A stretch of DNA of 64,000 nucleotides from Pseudomonadota bacterium (GTDB lineage: Bacteria > Pseudomonadota > Gammaproteobacteria > Xanthomonadales > Xanthomonadaceae). Positions within the stretch are counted from its first letter, which is position 1; each line of letters opens with the position of its first letter. The notes beneath the pieces are model-generated. The model did not search any database and was not told the origin of the DNA. It saw only the letters and a program-made list of their open reading frames with translations. The translations under genes and the position numbers were made by a program. Shown here one piece after another: positions 5,258 through 13,181 of the stretch. Location of the stretch: the NCBI GenBank assembly GCA_018242365.1, contig JAFECB010000021.1, positions 1-64,000 on the forward strand, in the 5' to 3' direction.

Positions 5258-5465
5258 CTTCGTCGACCGCGTGCAGGAACTGCAGCTGGAAGAGGCGGCA
5301 CGGATCGTCGCGGATCACGATGGGATCGCGCGGCTGCCTGGGCGAACGCATTGCGCCGTCACGGGCTGTGGTGAGCCCATCCACCCGGCGCGTTCAGCGC
5401 TTGGCGCACAACGGTGCCTCGATTGCCAGCATGCCTTCGAGGCACACGAGCGGAGGAGCAGGTGA
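5244..5465 (+). CDS. TraR/DksA-type zinc-finger protein
   Basis: Starts at GTG 5244 (GGAG eight bases before); GTG 5250 is the alternative. The 73 residues show an N-terminal helix (FVDRVQELQLEEAARIVADH) and a C-terminal zinc finger with CAVTGCGEPIHPARSALGAQRCLDCQ. The spacing of the first cysteine pair (C-x4-C) is wider than the usual C-x2-C. Phage members of the family resemble TraR, which binds RNA polymerase like DksA with ppGpp; whether this one does is inference. Confidence 0.75.
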   Translation: MTVPDFVDRVQELQLEEAARIVADHDGIARLPGRTHCAVTGCGEPIHPARSALGAQRCLDCQHAFEAHERRSR

Positions 5466-5468
5466 TTG

Positions 5469-5660
5469 ATGGTCAAGCCGCGCGGCCAGTATCGCGCAGG
5501 ACACAAGCCGCCGAGGCCGGAGGCTGCCGCGAGGTACGCGGAATGCTTGCGACTGCTGCACTCACCGCAGGTATTGACGGCGGAACAGTTGGCGAAGATC
5601 GAGCGCACGGCGCAGTCGGCGCCTTATCGGAACAGGCGGCAGGGGGAGCTGGACGTATGA
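5469..5660 (+). CDS. Small early phage protein, unknown (63 residues)
   Basis: ATG 5469 follows a GGAGGAG ribosome-binding site. The sequence MVKPRGQYRAGHKPPRPEAAARYAECLRLLHSPQVLTAEQLAKIERTAQSA... is basic at the N-terminus and helical afterwards. It overlaps the following gene (ATGA at 5657). No family recognised; the position suggests an accessory replication or regulation role. Confidence 0.6.
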   Translation: MVKPRGQYRAGHKPPRPEAAARYAECLRLLHSPQVLTAEQLAKIERTAQSAPYRNRRQGELDV

Positions 5661-5881
5661 GCGTGACGCGATGTCTTGGGCCAGCGGTGCGGGCGCTTTC
5701 GCGCGCATCGGCGAGCGAACGCTGGCGATACATCGGGAGATTGCCACGGGCGTGTATCGATCCTGAGTGCACATCGCGGGACTGCCGCGCGGTGGTGTCT
5801 GACTACTTCCGGATTCAAGAGCTGGCGCGCGAGCACCGGGCCCGGCTGGATGCAATCGAGGCGCAGCGCAATGCTCGCTGA
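5657..5881 (+). CDS. Small early phage protein with cysteine pair (74 residues)
   Basis: Starts at ATG 5657, overlapping the stop of the previous gene. It reads MSVTRCLGPAVRALSRASASERWRYIGRLPRACIDPECTSRDCRAVVSDYF, then a helix (RIQELAREHRARLDAIEAQRNA). The cysteines in CIDPECTSRDC could bind a metal. Codon use matches neighbouring phage genes. Function unknown. Confidence 0.6.
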   Translation: MSVTRCLGPAVRALSRASASERWRYIGRLPRACIDPECTSRDCRAVVSDYFRIQELAREHRARLDAIEAQRNAR

Positions 5882-6128
5882 TGGGCGCGACATGGCGCGG
5901 GTGCCGCCGGCGGCGGTGGATGCTGACGTTTCCGCCGTCGCACGGCGGCGCGTATCCCCGTCCCCCTGTTGGTTTTGGTATGCCGCGGCGGCATTGACTG
6001 CACGGGGTCTGGCCGCAGCTGGAGTCATCTCGTTCAGGTTCGCCGGGGAAAGGTACTCCGCAGAAGGGTGCCATCCGGGTAATTCGGACCTCGTTTGGTG
6101 GGTAGGTAGCGGCGAGACGGCATACTGA
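5871..6128 (+). CDS. Doubtful frame between early genes and the primase
   Basis: The frame from ATG 5871 (85 residues) overlaps the preceding gene by 11 bases and ends one base before the primase start. It has one hydrophobic stretch (CWFWYAAAALTARGLAAAGVISF). No ribosome-binding site is evident. It may be real because it exactly fills the 248-base gap, but composition alone does not settle it. Confidence 0.35.
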   Translation: MLADGRDMARVPPAAVDADVSAVARRRVSPSPCWFWYAAAALTARGLAAAGVISFRFAGERYSAEGCHPGNSDLVWWVGSGETAY

Positions 6129-6129
6129 A

Positions 6130-8547
6130 ATGGTCGCCGCGAATTACGATGACGTGCTTGCGCAGCTCCGTGACTTCGGGTTGCTGGTCGATCGTCTCGA
6201 AGTCGGCACCGGACGCATGGTGCGCACCAAGATCGAGGGCGATCGCGAGAAGCGTGGGTGGTACATCCTTCACGACTTCCGCACGACCCGCGGCGACCTG
6301 CTGCTCGTCGGCAGCTTCGGGGTCTGGCGTGGCAACGAGAACCAGTCGCGCAAGGTCGAACTGCGCAAGATCGAAATCGATCCGGCCGAAGCCGCCGCGC
6401 TGAAGCGTCGCCTGGCCGATGACCGCAAGGCCGCTGAACTCGCCAGGGCGCGCGAAGCCGCCAAGGCCGCCGCAGCTGCCGCGGCAATGTGGGGCAGGCT
6501 CAGCGAAGACGGCGAATCCGACTACCTCGCCGCCAAGAAGGTCGCCGGCTACGGGCTGCGCTACACGCCGAACGGCTCCGCCGTGGTGCCGCTGTTGGAC
6601 ACGCAGGGCCGCATCCACGGCCTGCAATTTCTGCGCACGCCGGCCGCTGCCGACAAGGCCAAACGTCCGGCCAAGGAATTTTGGCCGCGCGGTCTGGTGA
6701 AGAAAGGCCACTTCCACCTGATCGGCGCGCCGTCCTGGATCGTGCTGGTGGCCGAGGGTTACGCCACCGCCGCCTCGCTGCACATGGCCACCGGCTACCC
6801 GGTTGCGGTGGCATTCGATGCCGGCAATCTGGCGCCGGTCGCCGATGCCATCCGCAAGCGCTACCCGCAAACCAAGATCCTGATCTGTGCCGACAACGAC
6901 GATCTCGGCAAGTGCCGCGCCGATACCTGCCGCGCCCGCCTGTCCCTTGCGCGCAACCCGGTCGAATGCCCGTCCTGCGGTGCGCCACACGGCTACGTCA
7001 ATGCAGGCATCGGCGGCGCAAGTACCGCCGCGCTCGCGGTGAATGGTGCGTGGGTCGCGCCCGCGTTTGCGGATCCGGATGCGCGCATCGACGCCTACCT
7101 CGACCGCGGCACCAAGCCCACCGATTTCAACGACCTGCACACCGCCGAAGGGCTGCACGTCGTGCGCGTCCAGGTGGAAGCCCGCCTCTCGGAACTGCGA
7201 TGGGCTGCGCGTGCCGCAGCGCCGCCAGCCACCACCAGCGGGGGCGGGGCGACCTTGCGCCCCATCCAAACCAGTGCCGAATTGCTGGAACGCTTCAGCC
7301 TGGTCTACGGCCACAGCGGCGCGGTGTTCGATCATCAGGAACACAAGCTGCTGTCGCTGTCGGACATGCGCGACACCTGCATGTTCAAGTTCATCCACCG
7401 CGACTGGCAGGAGTCCCCGAACCGCCGCATCGTGCGGCCAAGCGAGGTCGGTTTCGATCCCACCGGGCAGGATTCAGACGTCACCTGCAACCTGTACGCC
7501 GGCTGGCCAACGGTGCCGAAGCCCGGCAACTGCGACCGCCTGCTGGACCTGCTGCGTTACATGTGCAGCGAAGACCGCAACCCAGAGGCGCTCTACCGCT
7601 GGGTGCTGCGCTGGATCGCCTATCCCATCCAGCATCCCGGCGCCAAGATGAAATCCACGCTGGTGATCCATGGCCCGCAGGGCGCCGGCAAGAATCTGTT
7701 CTTCGAAGCGGTGATGCGGATCTACGGCGAGTATGGCGATGTGCTCGATCAGTCTGCGGTGGAAGACAAGTTCAACGATTGGGCGTCGCGCAAGCTGTTC
7801 ATGATCGCCGACGAAGTGGTCGCACGGTCGGACGTGTATCACATCAAGAACAAGCTCAAGGCGCTGATCACCGGCGACCGCATCCGCATCAATCCCAAGA
7901 ATTTCGCGGCGTACTGGGAGCGCAACCACCTCAACCTGGTGTTCCTCTCGAACGAAGCCATGCCCGTGGTGCTGGAAGAGGATGACCGCCGCCACTGCGT
8001 GATCTGGACGCCCGGCAAGAAACCGCCGCAGTACTACGCCGCCGTAATGGCGGAGATCGCCGCCGGTGGCATCGCCGCGCTGCACGACTACCTGCTGCAC
8101 CTGGACCTTGGCGATTTCGACCCAGGCACCCATCCGCCCAGCACCGATGCCAAGTCGGAGCTGGTTCGGCTCAGCCTCGATTCGCCGATCCGATTCCACG
8201 ATGAGCTGGTACTTGAGGAAATCCCGAAGGTCGAGCCGATGCCGGGGCTCAGCTCCGATTGGTACGCGCTCTACCGTGATTGGTGCAAGCGGCACGGCTA
8301 CAGCTGCGCGCCGGAGTCCAAGTTCGTGGTGGCGCTGGTCCGGCAGCGTGGCGTACCCAAGGTGCGCAAGCGCTACGACGTGGCGTGCAAGACGCGCGGC
8401 CCGCATCACTTCCTGCTGCTTGGCGCCACCGCGCCGCCGGAAGGCACCTCGGAAACGTGGTGGTTGGGCGACTGCTACACCCGGCACAGGGAACAACTGG
8501 ACGAATTCCGCGGCCGGCTGGCCTCGGTGGGAGGGATGTCAGCATGA
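6130..8547 (+). CDS. Phage primase-helicase (TOPRIM domain plus D5/DUF5906-type ATPase)
   Basis: An 805-residue replication protein. Residues about 1-120 are a basic N-terminal region with coiled coil. A TOPRIM-like domain follows (IVLVAEGYATAASLHMATGYPVAVAFDAGNL, then ILICADNDD), with a four-cysteine cluster (CRADTC...CPSC) after it. The C-terminal half is a superfamily-3-like helicase: Walker A GPQGAGKN, Walker B LFMIADE, sensor LVFLSNEAMP and arginine-rich DDRRHCVIW. It would prime and unwind phage DNA. The stop overlaps a start at 8544 (ATGA) in the repeat region that follows. Confidence 0.85.
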   Translation: MVAANYDDVLAQLRDFGLLVDRLEVGTGRMVRTKIEGDREKRGWYILHDFRTTRGDLLLVGSFGVWRGNENQSRKVELRKIEIDPAEAAALKRRLADDRKAAELARAREAAKAAAAAAAMWGRLSEDGESDYLAAKKVAGYGLRYTPNGSAVVPLLDTQGRIHGLQFLRTPAAADKAKRPAKEFWPRGLVKKGHFHLIGAPSWIVLVAEGYATAASLHMATGYPVAVAFDAGNLAPVADAIRKRYPQTKILICADNDDLGKCRADTCRARLSLARNPVECPSCGAPHGYVNAGIGGASTAALAVNGAWVAPAFADPDARIDAYLDRGTKPTDFNDLHTAEGLHVVRVQVEARLSELRWAARAAAPPATTSGGGATLRPIQTSAELLERFSLVYGHSGAVFDHQEHKLLSLSDMRDTCMFKFIHRDWQESPNRRIVRPSEVGFDPTGQDSDVTCNLYAGWPTVPKPGNCDRLLDLLRYMCSEDRNPEALYRWVLRWIAYPIQHPGAKMKSTLVIHGPQGAGKNLFFEAVMRIYGEYGDVLDQSAVEDKFNDWASRKLFMIADEVVARSDVYHIKNKLKALITGDRIRINPKNFAAYWERNHLNLVFLSNEAMPVVLEEDDRRHCVIWTPGKKPPQYYAAVMAEIAAGGIAALHDYLLHLDLGDFDPGTHPPSTDAKSELVRLSLDSPIRFHDELVLEEIPKVEPMPGLSSDWYALYRDWCKRHGYSCAPESKFVVALVRQRGVPKVRKRYDVACKTRGPHHFLLLGATAPPEGTSETWWLGDCYTRHREQLDEFRGRLASVGGMSA

Positions 8548-8812
8548 ATGTGCGGGGTGTGCGGGGTGTGTGCGGGGTGCTGTGCATGGTTGAAACCCGC
8601 GCCGCTATTGGCTTGTGCGGGGTGTGCGGGGGTTTCGGCCTCTACGCGCGCGCGCCCACGCGCACCAGCATTCGTCGCCAGCACCCCTTACACGCGGGCA
8701 CCCGCGCGCGCGTGCCCACCCCCGCACACCCCGCACACCCCGCACAACGTAGGCGCGGCGCGGGTTTCGCGTGTGCGGGGTACGCGTGCCACCCCGCACA
8801 CCCCGCACAGAC
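8548..8812 (+). repeat. Array of GTGCGGGGT repeats in both orientations
   Basis: TGCGGGG occurs three times in 8550-8576 and twice in 8614-8632. The complement CCCCGCA occurs three times in 8719-8746, and both orientations recur at 8772-8810. CGCGCG runs (8645-8655, 8703-8712) lie between. The arms could pair into large hairpins. The 339 bases between primase and terminase hold no convincing gene: an open frame from 8544 would give a low-complexity VRGVRGVCGV peptide. It resembles an iteron-type replication origin or a recombination region; unproven. Confidence 0.6.
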
Positions 8813-8887
8813 GCGATCGCGCACGCGCGCGGGCGCGTTTCCTCTTTCCCGGTTGTCACGGGAAAGGGGAAGAGGAGGCCGGAAGTG

Positions 8888-9481
8888 ATGGCCGCCCAGG
8901 ATCGCGCGATCACCCTGAAGCAATTCGCCCGGCTGCTGGACGTCTCACCCAGCTACGTCACCGAGCTGAAGCAATCCGGCCGTCTGGTATTGGACGAGAC
9001 CGGCCGCGTCCTGGTCGAGGCCAGCAAGGCGCGCATTGCCGACACCGCAGACCCGGGCAAGGACGCCGTGCGCGCGCGTCACGCGGCCGGGCGGGAGGCG
9101 GCGCGGGTGGATGGTGCGGATGCCGTGTCGGACGGCGACAACGGGACGGATACGCCGCGTTACGACCCGGACGATCCCATTGCAATCCGTCGCGCCCGTG
9201 CCATCGCCGACAAGGCGGAGGCCGAAGCGCGCAAGGCGCTGCGCGAAGAACAGGCCGAGCTTGGCCAACTGTTGCGTGCGGATGATGTGGAGTTCGCTGT
9301 GCGCGGCGCCATTGGCACCTTGCGTAACGGGCTGGAAAACCTGCCGGCCATCCTGGCGCCGCAGGTCGCCGCCGAAGGCGACGAAGCCAAATGCCGCGTG
9401 CTTCTCACCGATGCGGTGGAGCACGCGCTTGAAGAACTGGCGCGGCAGTTTTCCGCGATTAGCAAGGCGGAGGCGGCATGA
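8888..9481 (+). CDS. Terminase small subunit (Nu1-like)
   Basis: Begins at ATG 8888 (GTG 8885 is possible), behind AGGAGG. The 197-residue protein opens with a winged-helix/excisionase-like module, ITLKQFARLLDVSPSYVTELKQSGRLVLDETGRVLVEASKARI, as in phage Nu1-type small terminases that bind cos/pac DNA. The middle is acidic (DGDNGTDTPRYDPDDP), and the C-terminus is helical (AKCRVLLTDAVEHALEELARQFSAI) for large-subunit contact. The large terminase is three genes downstream. Confidence 0.7.
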   Translation: MAAQDRAITLKQFARLLDVSPSYVTELKQSGRLVLDETGRVLVEASKARIADTADPGKDAVRARHAAGREAARVDGADAVSDGDNGTDTPRYDPDDPIAIRRARAIADKAEAEARKALREEQAELGQLLRADDVEFAVRGAIGTLRNGLENLPAILAPQVAAEGDEAKCRVLLTDAVEHALEELARQFSAISKAEAA

Positions 9482-9565
9482 CCCGCTTGACCGCCGCCGC
9501 TTGTTGGGTGCAGGCTATCTGCGCTGCCGCCAATTCGGCAGCCGGGTTTGGAAGCCCGAAGAGGA

Positions 9566-9600
9566 GGCGCAAAAGCGCCCGCACCATGCCGGCGCTTTTT
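9566..9600 (+). terminator. Mutually exclusive hairpins with terminator tail
   Basis: GGCGC-AAAA-GCGCC (9566-9579) competes with AAAAGCGCC (9571-9579) pairing to GGCGCTTTT (9591-9599), which ends in a T run. The second looks like an intrinsic terminator, and the first would prevent it, an attenuator-like arrangement at the head of the C4-like leader. Confidence 0.5.
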
Positions 9601-9734
9601 CATTGTCCGGCACTGCCGGGCGCGCGCTTGCCAGCTCCATGGCGGGCGGCGCGGGGAGCCTACGGGCTCGCCGGAGCACTCCTCCCGGTCTTCCAACCCG
9701 CGTCGTCCGCCACCCTGTTTGGAAGCGGGGCGGC

Positions 9735-9758
9735 GGACTCCATCGACACGAGGAGTCC
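9735..9758 (+). promoter_or_regulatory. Hairpin sequestering the ribosome-binding site of the 9763 gene
   Basis: GGACTCC (9735-9741) and GGAGTCC (9752-9758) form a perfect 7-bp stem with a 10-base loop. The second arm contains the GGAG Shine-Dalgarno of the gene starting at 9763. Confidence 0.5.
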
Positions 9759-9762
9759 CATC

Positions 9763-10164
9763 ATGAACGCAGCCCATTCGAGCGCCGCTGACCAGCAGCC
9801 GGCCACCACCGAATCCCTGTCCGACACCCTCCGCAGCGTGGCGGCCGGCCCCGTGCCGGCGAACCAGCCCAGCGCGGAGCGCCAGCGCCTGCGCGAGGAA
9901 AACGCCCGCTACTTCGCCACGCACCGCGGCATGGCCTGCCTGCTCCGTGACCTGAACGACGACCACGGCCGGCTGTTGCAACGCGTGGACTACCTGCTGT
10001 CCAGCATCGCCGACGCCGCCTGCGAAGACGGCGACTGGGCGCACGCGCTGTGCCACATCGGCAGCACCTGGATGCAGTACGAGAAAACCCAGCACGCCGA
10101 CTTCCGCGCCCTTGCCGATGCCGCCTGCACGGCCGCGGCCGCCGATGGAGGAGACGCCGCATGA
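9763..10164 (+). CDS. Phage protein under the C4-like leader, unknown function
   Basis: Encodes 133 residues from ATG 9763. The ribosome-binding site is inside the hairpin at 9735-9758. The sequence is acidic and helical, with motifs such as RQRLREENARYFATHRGMACLLRDLNDDHGRLLQRVDYLLSSIADAACEDGDWAHAL. It overlaps the KilA-N gene (ATGA), so the two are probably co-translated, as icd and ant are in P1; homology to Icd is not evident. Function unknown. Confidence 0.65.
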   Translation: MNAAHSSAADQQPATTESLSDTLRSVAAGPVPANQPSAERQRLREENARYFATHRGMACLLRDLNDDHGRLLQRVDYLLSSIADAACEDGDWAHALCHIGSTWMQYEKTQHADFRALADAACTAAAADGGDAA

Positions 10165-10925
10165 ACCCGCTGATGATCGCCAACACCCAGATCCGCTGCG
10201 ACGCGGCCGGCCGCTACTGCCTGAATGATCTGCACCAGGCCAGCGGAGGTCATAAGCGCCACCAGCCGGGGAACTGGCTGCGTCTCGAACAGACGCAGGA
10301 ACTGATGGCTGAATGCGCGAAAAGTGATGAGGGGTTCCTCAAATCTGAGGAGGCCCCTGTTCACGTGGTCAACGACGGCTTCGGTAACGGCACCTACGCC
10401 GTCAAGGAACTGGTCTACGCCTACGCCATGTGGATCAGCGCCGCGTTCCACCTGCACGTCATCCGCGCCTATGACGCGCTGGTCACGGCACGGCAGGCGG
10501 ACGCCCCGCCGCCGTTGCTGTCGCAGCCCCAGCATCGCGCGGATCAACTGGTAGCAGCGTCGCGCATCTTTGGCTCCGCCATGCGGGTTGCCCGCCAGCT
10601 GCGCTTGCCGCCGTCACGGGCGTTGAAGGCGTCTGCCGCTTGCGCCGCCCGTCATACCGGCATCGATTGGACGTCCGAACTGGATGCCGCGCCACTTGCC
10701 GACGACGTGCTGCCATCCCCGGACATCCCGGGACTGGCGGCGCTGCTGACCGATCGCGAAGAAATCACCCTGCGCGATGTCGTACTGGAGCTTGATCTTG
10801 GCGATCCCGAGTCCATCAGCCTGCTGCAACGGCTCGGCGCGGCCATACGCAGCCACGGCTGGCGTCCGCATCGGAAACGAATGCTGGGCGGTTGGGGCAC
10901 AGTGTGGAGGTCCGGTATCCGATGA
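10161..10925 (+). CDS. KilA-N domain protein, candidate antirepressor
   Basis: A 254-residue protein. Its first ~110 residues match the KilA-N DNA-binding domain: IRCDAAGRYCLNDLHQASGGHKRHQPGNWL and GTYAVKELVYAYAMWISAAFHLHVIRAYDALV. The C-terminal half includes a helix-turn-helix-like stretch (REEITLRDVVLELDLGDPESISLLQRLGAAIRSHGW). Proteins of this build act as phage antirepressors or regulators. The C4-like leader upstream supports antirepressor function. The ATG at 10161 overlaps the previous stop, and the end overlaps terL (ATGA). Confidence 0.7.
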   Translation: MNPLMIANTQIRCDAAGRYCLNDLHQASGGHKRHQPGNWLRLEQTQELMAECAKSDEGFLKSEEAPVHVVNDGFGNGTYAVKELVYAYAMWISAAFHLHVIRAYDALVTARQADAPPPLLSQPQHRADQLVAASRIFGSAMRVARQLRLPPSRALKASAACAARHTGIDWTSELDAAPLADDVLPSPDIPGLAALLTDREEITLRDVVLELDLGDPESISLLQRLGAAIRSHGWRPHRKRMLGGWGTVWRSGIR

Positions 10926-12850
10926 CCGCAACCACCGCCCGCCTCGCCACCGTCATCGCCCGCAGCATCGCGCCGCGCCGTCCGCCCACGGTCAGCGCCT
11001 GGGCGGACGAAAACCGCATCCTCAGCAGCAAAGGCAGCGCCGAGCCCGGCCGCTGGCGCACCCACCGAAACCCGCCGTTGCGCGAGCCGATGGACTGCCT
11101 GAGTGCCCGCAGCCCGGTGCGCGACATGGTGCTGATGTTCCCCATCCAGTTCGGCAAGACCGAGGTGCTGAGCAACGGCCTGGGCTACACCATGTGCGAG
11201 AACCCCGGGCCGATCATGGTCTGCCTGCCCAGCGAAATCGCCATGATGAAGTGGGTGGCGCAGAAGCTCACCCCGATGATCGACGAATGCCCGGCGGTGA
11301 AGCGCACGCTCACCAGCGTGGCCAGCCGCGACGCGGCCAACACCCGCACCTTCAAGGACTTCGACGGTGGCCAGCTCTACATCGAACACGCCGGCACGCC
11401 CGGTCGCCTGAAAATGACCAGCGTTCGCACCCTGCTGGTGGATGAGCTGGACGAATTCGCCACCAGTCTCAGCAGCGGCGATGACCCGGTGGCCATGCTG
11501 GACGGCCGCACCTCAGCGTTTCCGGCCACGTTCAAACGCGCCTACATCAGCACGCCAGGCATCCGCGGGATCAGCCGCACCGAGCAACTGTGGGAAAAGT
11601 CGGACCAGCGCCGCTACTACGTGGCCTGCCAGGATTGCGGGCACGAACAGCCGCTGCAGTGGAGCGGCCTGCACTGGACGCCGGACGGGTCTCAATGCTG
11701 GTACGTCTGTCGTCATTGCGGCGTGCTGATCGAAGAGCACCAAAAGACCGCCATGATTGCCGGCGGCAAGTGGGTGGCGGAGAACCCCGCCGGCACCATC
11801 CGGGGCTACACGATCAACTGCCTGTACTACCAGCTTGGTCTCGGGCCACGCTGGCTAGATTTGGTGCAGATGTTCCGCGACGCGCAAAACGACCCGGCCA
11901 AGCTGAAGACCTTCATCAATGACCGTCTGGCCGAACCCTGGGATGACCCGGCCATGCGCGCGGTCCGGCACAACCTGATCGCCGACCGCGCCGAACCGCT
12001 GCCGCTGCGCCCGGTGCCGGCGTGGGTGCTGGCGCTGACCGTGGGCATCGACACGCAGGACAACCGCCTCGCCGTGCACCTGCTTGGATGGGGCCGCGGC
12101 ATGACCTGCTGGCCGGTGGACTACATCGAACTGCTAGGCGATCCGTCCGAAACTGCCGTGTGGGACGCGCTCACCGATCTGCTGCTGCGCCCGGTCGATC
12201 GCATCGACGGCGCCACCCTGCGGCTGGACGCGGGATTGATCGACATCGGCGGCCACCGTGGCGAGGCGGTCAAGGCATTCGTGCGCCGGCGCATTGTGCG
12301 CCGCCTGCTGGCCGGCTTCGGTGCCACCGCCAACAACGCGCAGGTGTTGGGCAAGGGCAAGCTGGTGGATATCAACTGGCGCGGCCAGTCGGACAAACGC
12401 GGCGTGCACATTCATCAGGTGGGCACCGTCGCCATCAAGCACCTGCTCTACAGCTGGCTCAGCGCGGATGCCGACAAGGATCCAGAGCATCGCCGCATCC
12501 GCTTCAGCGACCAGCTCAGCCAGGAATATTTCGGCGGGCTGGTCAGCGAGACCTACAACCCAGCCAAGAACAGGTTCGAGAAAAAGCGCGGCGGTCCGCG
12601 CAACGAGCCGCTGGATACGTGGGTCTATGCCTACGCCGCCACCCATCACCCAGAACTGCGCCTGCACCGCTGGACGAAAGCCGATTGGGATCGGCGCGAG
12701 TCGATGTTGCTGGCGCGCACGTCATCACCCAAATCCGAGGCCACCCATGAGCAAACAGCGCAGGACGATGCAGACAGCAAGGCAGGAATCCACGGACAGC
12801 GCCGCCGCCGCCCAGAGGCCAAGCGCAGCAGCTTCGCCACCAATTACTGA
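10922..12850 (+). CDS. Terminase large subunit, GpA (lambda) family
   Basis: A 642-residue packaging ATPase/nuclease. The ATPase has a P-loop-like segment FPIQFGKTEV (about 85) and Walker B LLVDELDEF (about 170). A zinc-ribbon-like insert follows (CQDCGHEQPL...CRHCGVLI). The nuclease domain begins VGIDTQDNRLAVHLLGW (about 380). GpA-type terminases with a small Nu1-type partner usually cut at cos sites. The start is ATG 10922, overlapping the KilA-N stop. The last 104 bases overlap the next gene in another frame. Confidence 0.9.
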   Translation: MTATTARLATVIARSIAPRRPPTVSAWADENRILSSKGSAEPGRWRTHRNPPLREPMDCLSARSPVRDMVLMFPIQFGKTEVLSNGLGYTMCENPGPIMVCLPSEIAMMKWVAQKLTPMIDECPAVKRTLTSVASRDAANTRTFKDFDGGQLYIEHAGTPGRLKMTSVRTLLVDELDEFATSLSSGDDPVAMLDGRTSAFPATFKRAYISTPGIRGISRTEQLWEKSDQRRYYVACQDCGHEQPLQWSGLHWTPDGSQCWYVCRHCGVLIEEHQKTAMIAGGKWVAENPAGTIRGYTINCLYYQLGLGPRWLDLVQMFRDAQNDPAKLKTFINDRLAEPWDDPAMRAVRHNLIADRAEPLPLRPVPAWVLALTVGIDTQDNRLAVHLLGWGRGMTCWPVDYIELLGDPSETAVWDALTDLLLRPVDRIDGATLRLDAGLIDIGGHRGEAVKAFVRRRIVRRLLAGFGATANNAQVLGKGKLVDINWRGQSDKRGVHIHQVGTVAIKHLLYSWLSADADKDPEHRRIRFSDQLSQEYFGGLVSETYNPAKNRFEKKRGGPRNEPLDTWVYAYAATHHPELRLHRWTKADWDRRESMLLARTSSPKSEATHEQTAQDDADSKAGIHGQRRRRPEAKRSSFATNY

Positions 12851-13118
12851 CGACGTCCTGTCGGACATCATCGCCAGGGTGATCGCGGTCTGGGAGGGCG
12901 CGCCTGCAGACATCCTGCAGCGGGTGGAATCGGACGTGCGGGCGGATTGGGGCGGCGATCGCGTCTACATTCGCAAGGTCGGCGAGGTGGGGGAGATTGC
13001 GCGAACGCAGCGCGAGGAAGCCATCCGGCAGGACTACCGTCGTGGTGAGCGGGTGGCGTTCCTCGCCCGCAAGTGGCGGCTTTCGGCGCGGCGCATCCAG
13101 CAGATCGTGCGGGGGTAG
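12747..13118 (+). CDS. Mor/C-type transcription activator-like protein
   Basis: A 123-residue protein. The C-terminal half (ADWGGDRVYIRKVGEVGEIARTQREEAIRQDYRRGERVAFLARKWRLSARRIQQIVRG) matches the Mor transcription activator pattern: a beta-strand dimer motif (GGDRVYIR) and a C-terminal helix-turn-helix. The N-terminal 35 residues are disordered and lie within the overlap with terL. In Mu, Mor drives middle transcription; here the position just before the head genes suggests a late-gene activator. The start could be further downstream, outside the overlap. Confidence 0.65.
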   Translation: MSKQRRTMQTARQESTDSAAAAQRPSAAASPPITDDVLSDIIARVIAVWEGAPADILQRVESDVRADWGGDRVYIRKVGEVGEIARTQREEAIRQDYRRGERVAFLARKWRLSARRIQQIVRG

Positions 13119-13130
13119 CGGTCCCGCCGA

Positions 13131-13160
13131 TGCGAAATGGTTTGCCTTATCCATTTCGCA
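13131..13160 (+). repeat. Copy 1 of a 28-nt hairpin repeated in the head operon
   Basis: GCGAAATGG and CCATTTCGC pair perfectly (10 bp with the flanking T-A) around the loop TTTGCCTTAT. The same loop and nearly the same stem recur at 15243-15270. It sits in the leader of the connector gene at 13182. Confidence 0.65.
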
Positions 13161-13181
13161 TTCGCTCGCCAGCATGCGGGC

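Larger units (their letters stand above)
9535..9762 (+). ncRNA. C4-like antisense RNA / antirepressor leader
   Basis: This 281-base gap holds ordered complementary segments. The segment 9678-9699 (ACTCCTC then TCTTCCAACCC) is complementary to CGGGTTTGGAAG at 9543-9554, to TTTGGAAGC at 9718-9726, and to GAGGAGT (9750-9756), the ribosome-binding site of the next gene. That is the a'/b' versus a/b logic of phage P1/P7 C4 RNA, which blocks ant translation. A KilA-N protein, often the Ant domain, is two genes on. A small arginine-rich frame at 9548-9766 is probably spurious. The assignment rests on architecture, not a covariance search. Confidence 0.55.

Noticed and set aside
8544..8888. Open frame coupled to the primase stop (MNVRGVRGVCGV...)
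   Set aside because: It consists mainly of repeat-encoded Val-Arg-Gly and Ala-His-Pro runs from the GTGCGGGGT array; no protein-like composition.
9548..9766. A 72-residue plus-strand frame (MEARRGGAKAPAP...)
   Set aside because: Arginine/proline-rich, without ribosome-binding site, and lying entirely over the complementary segments of the C4-like leader. Similar spurious frames are common in such leaders.
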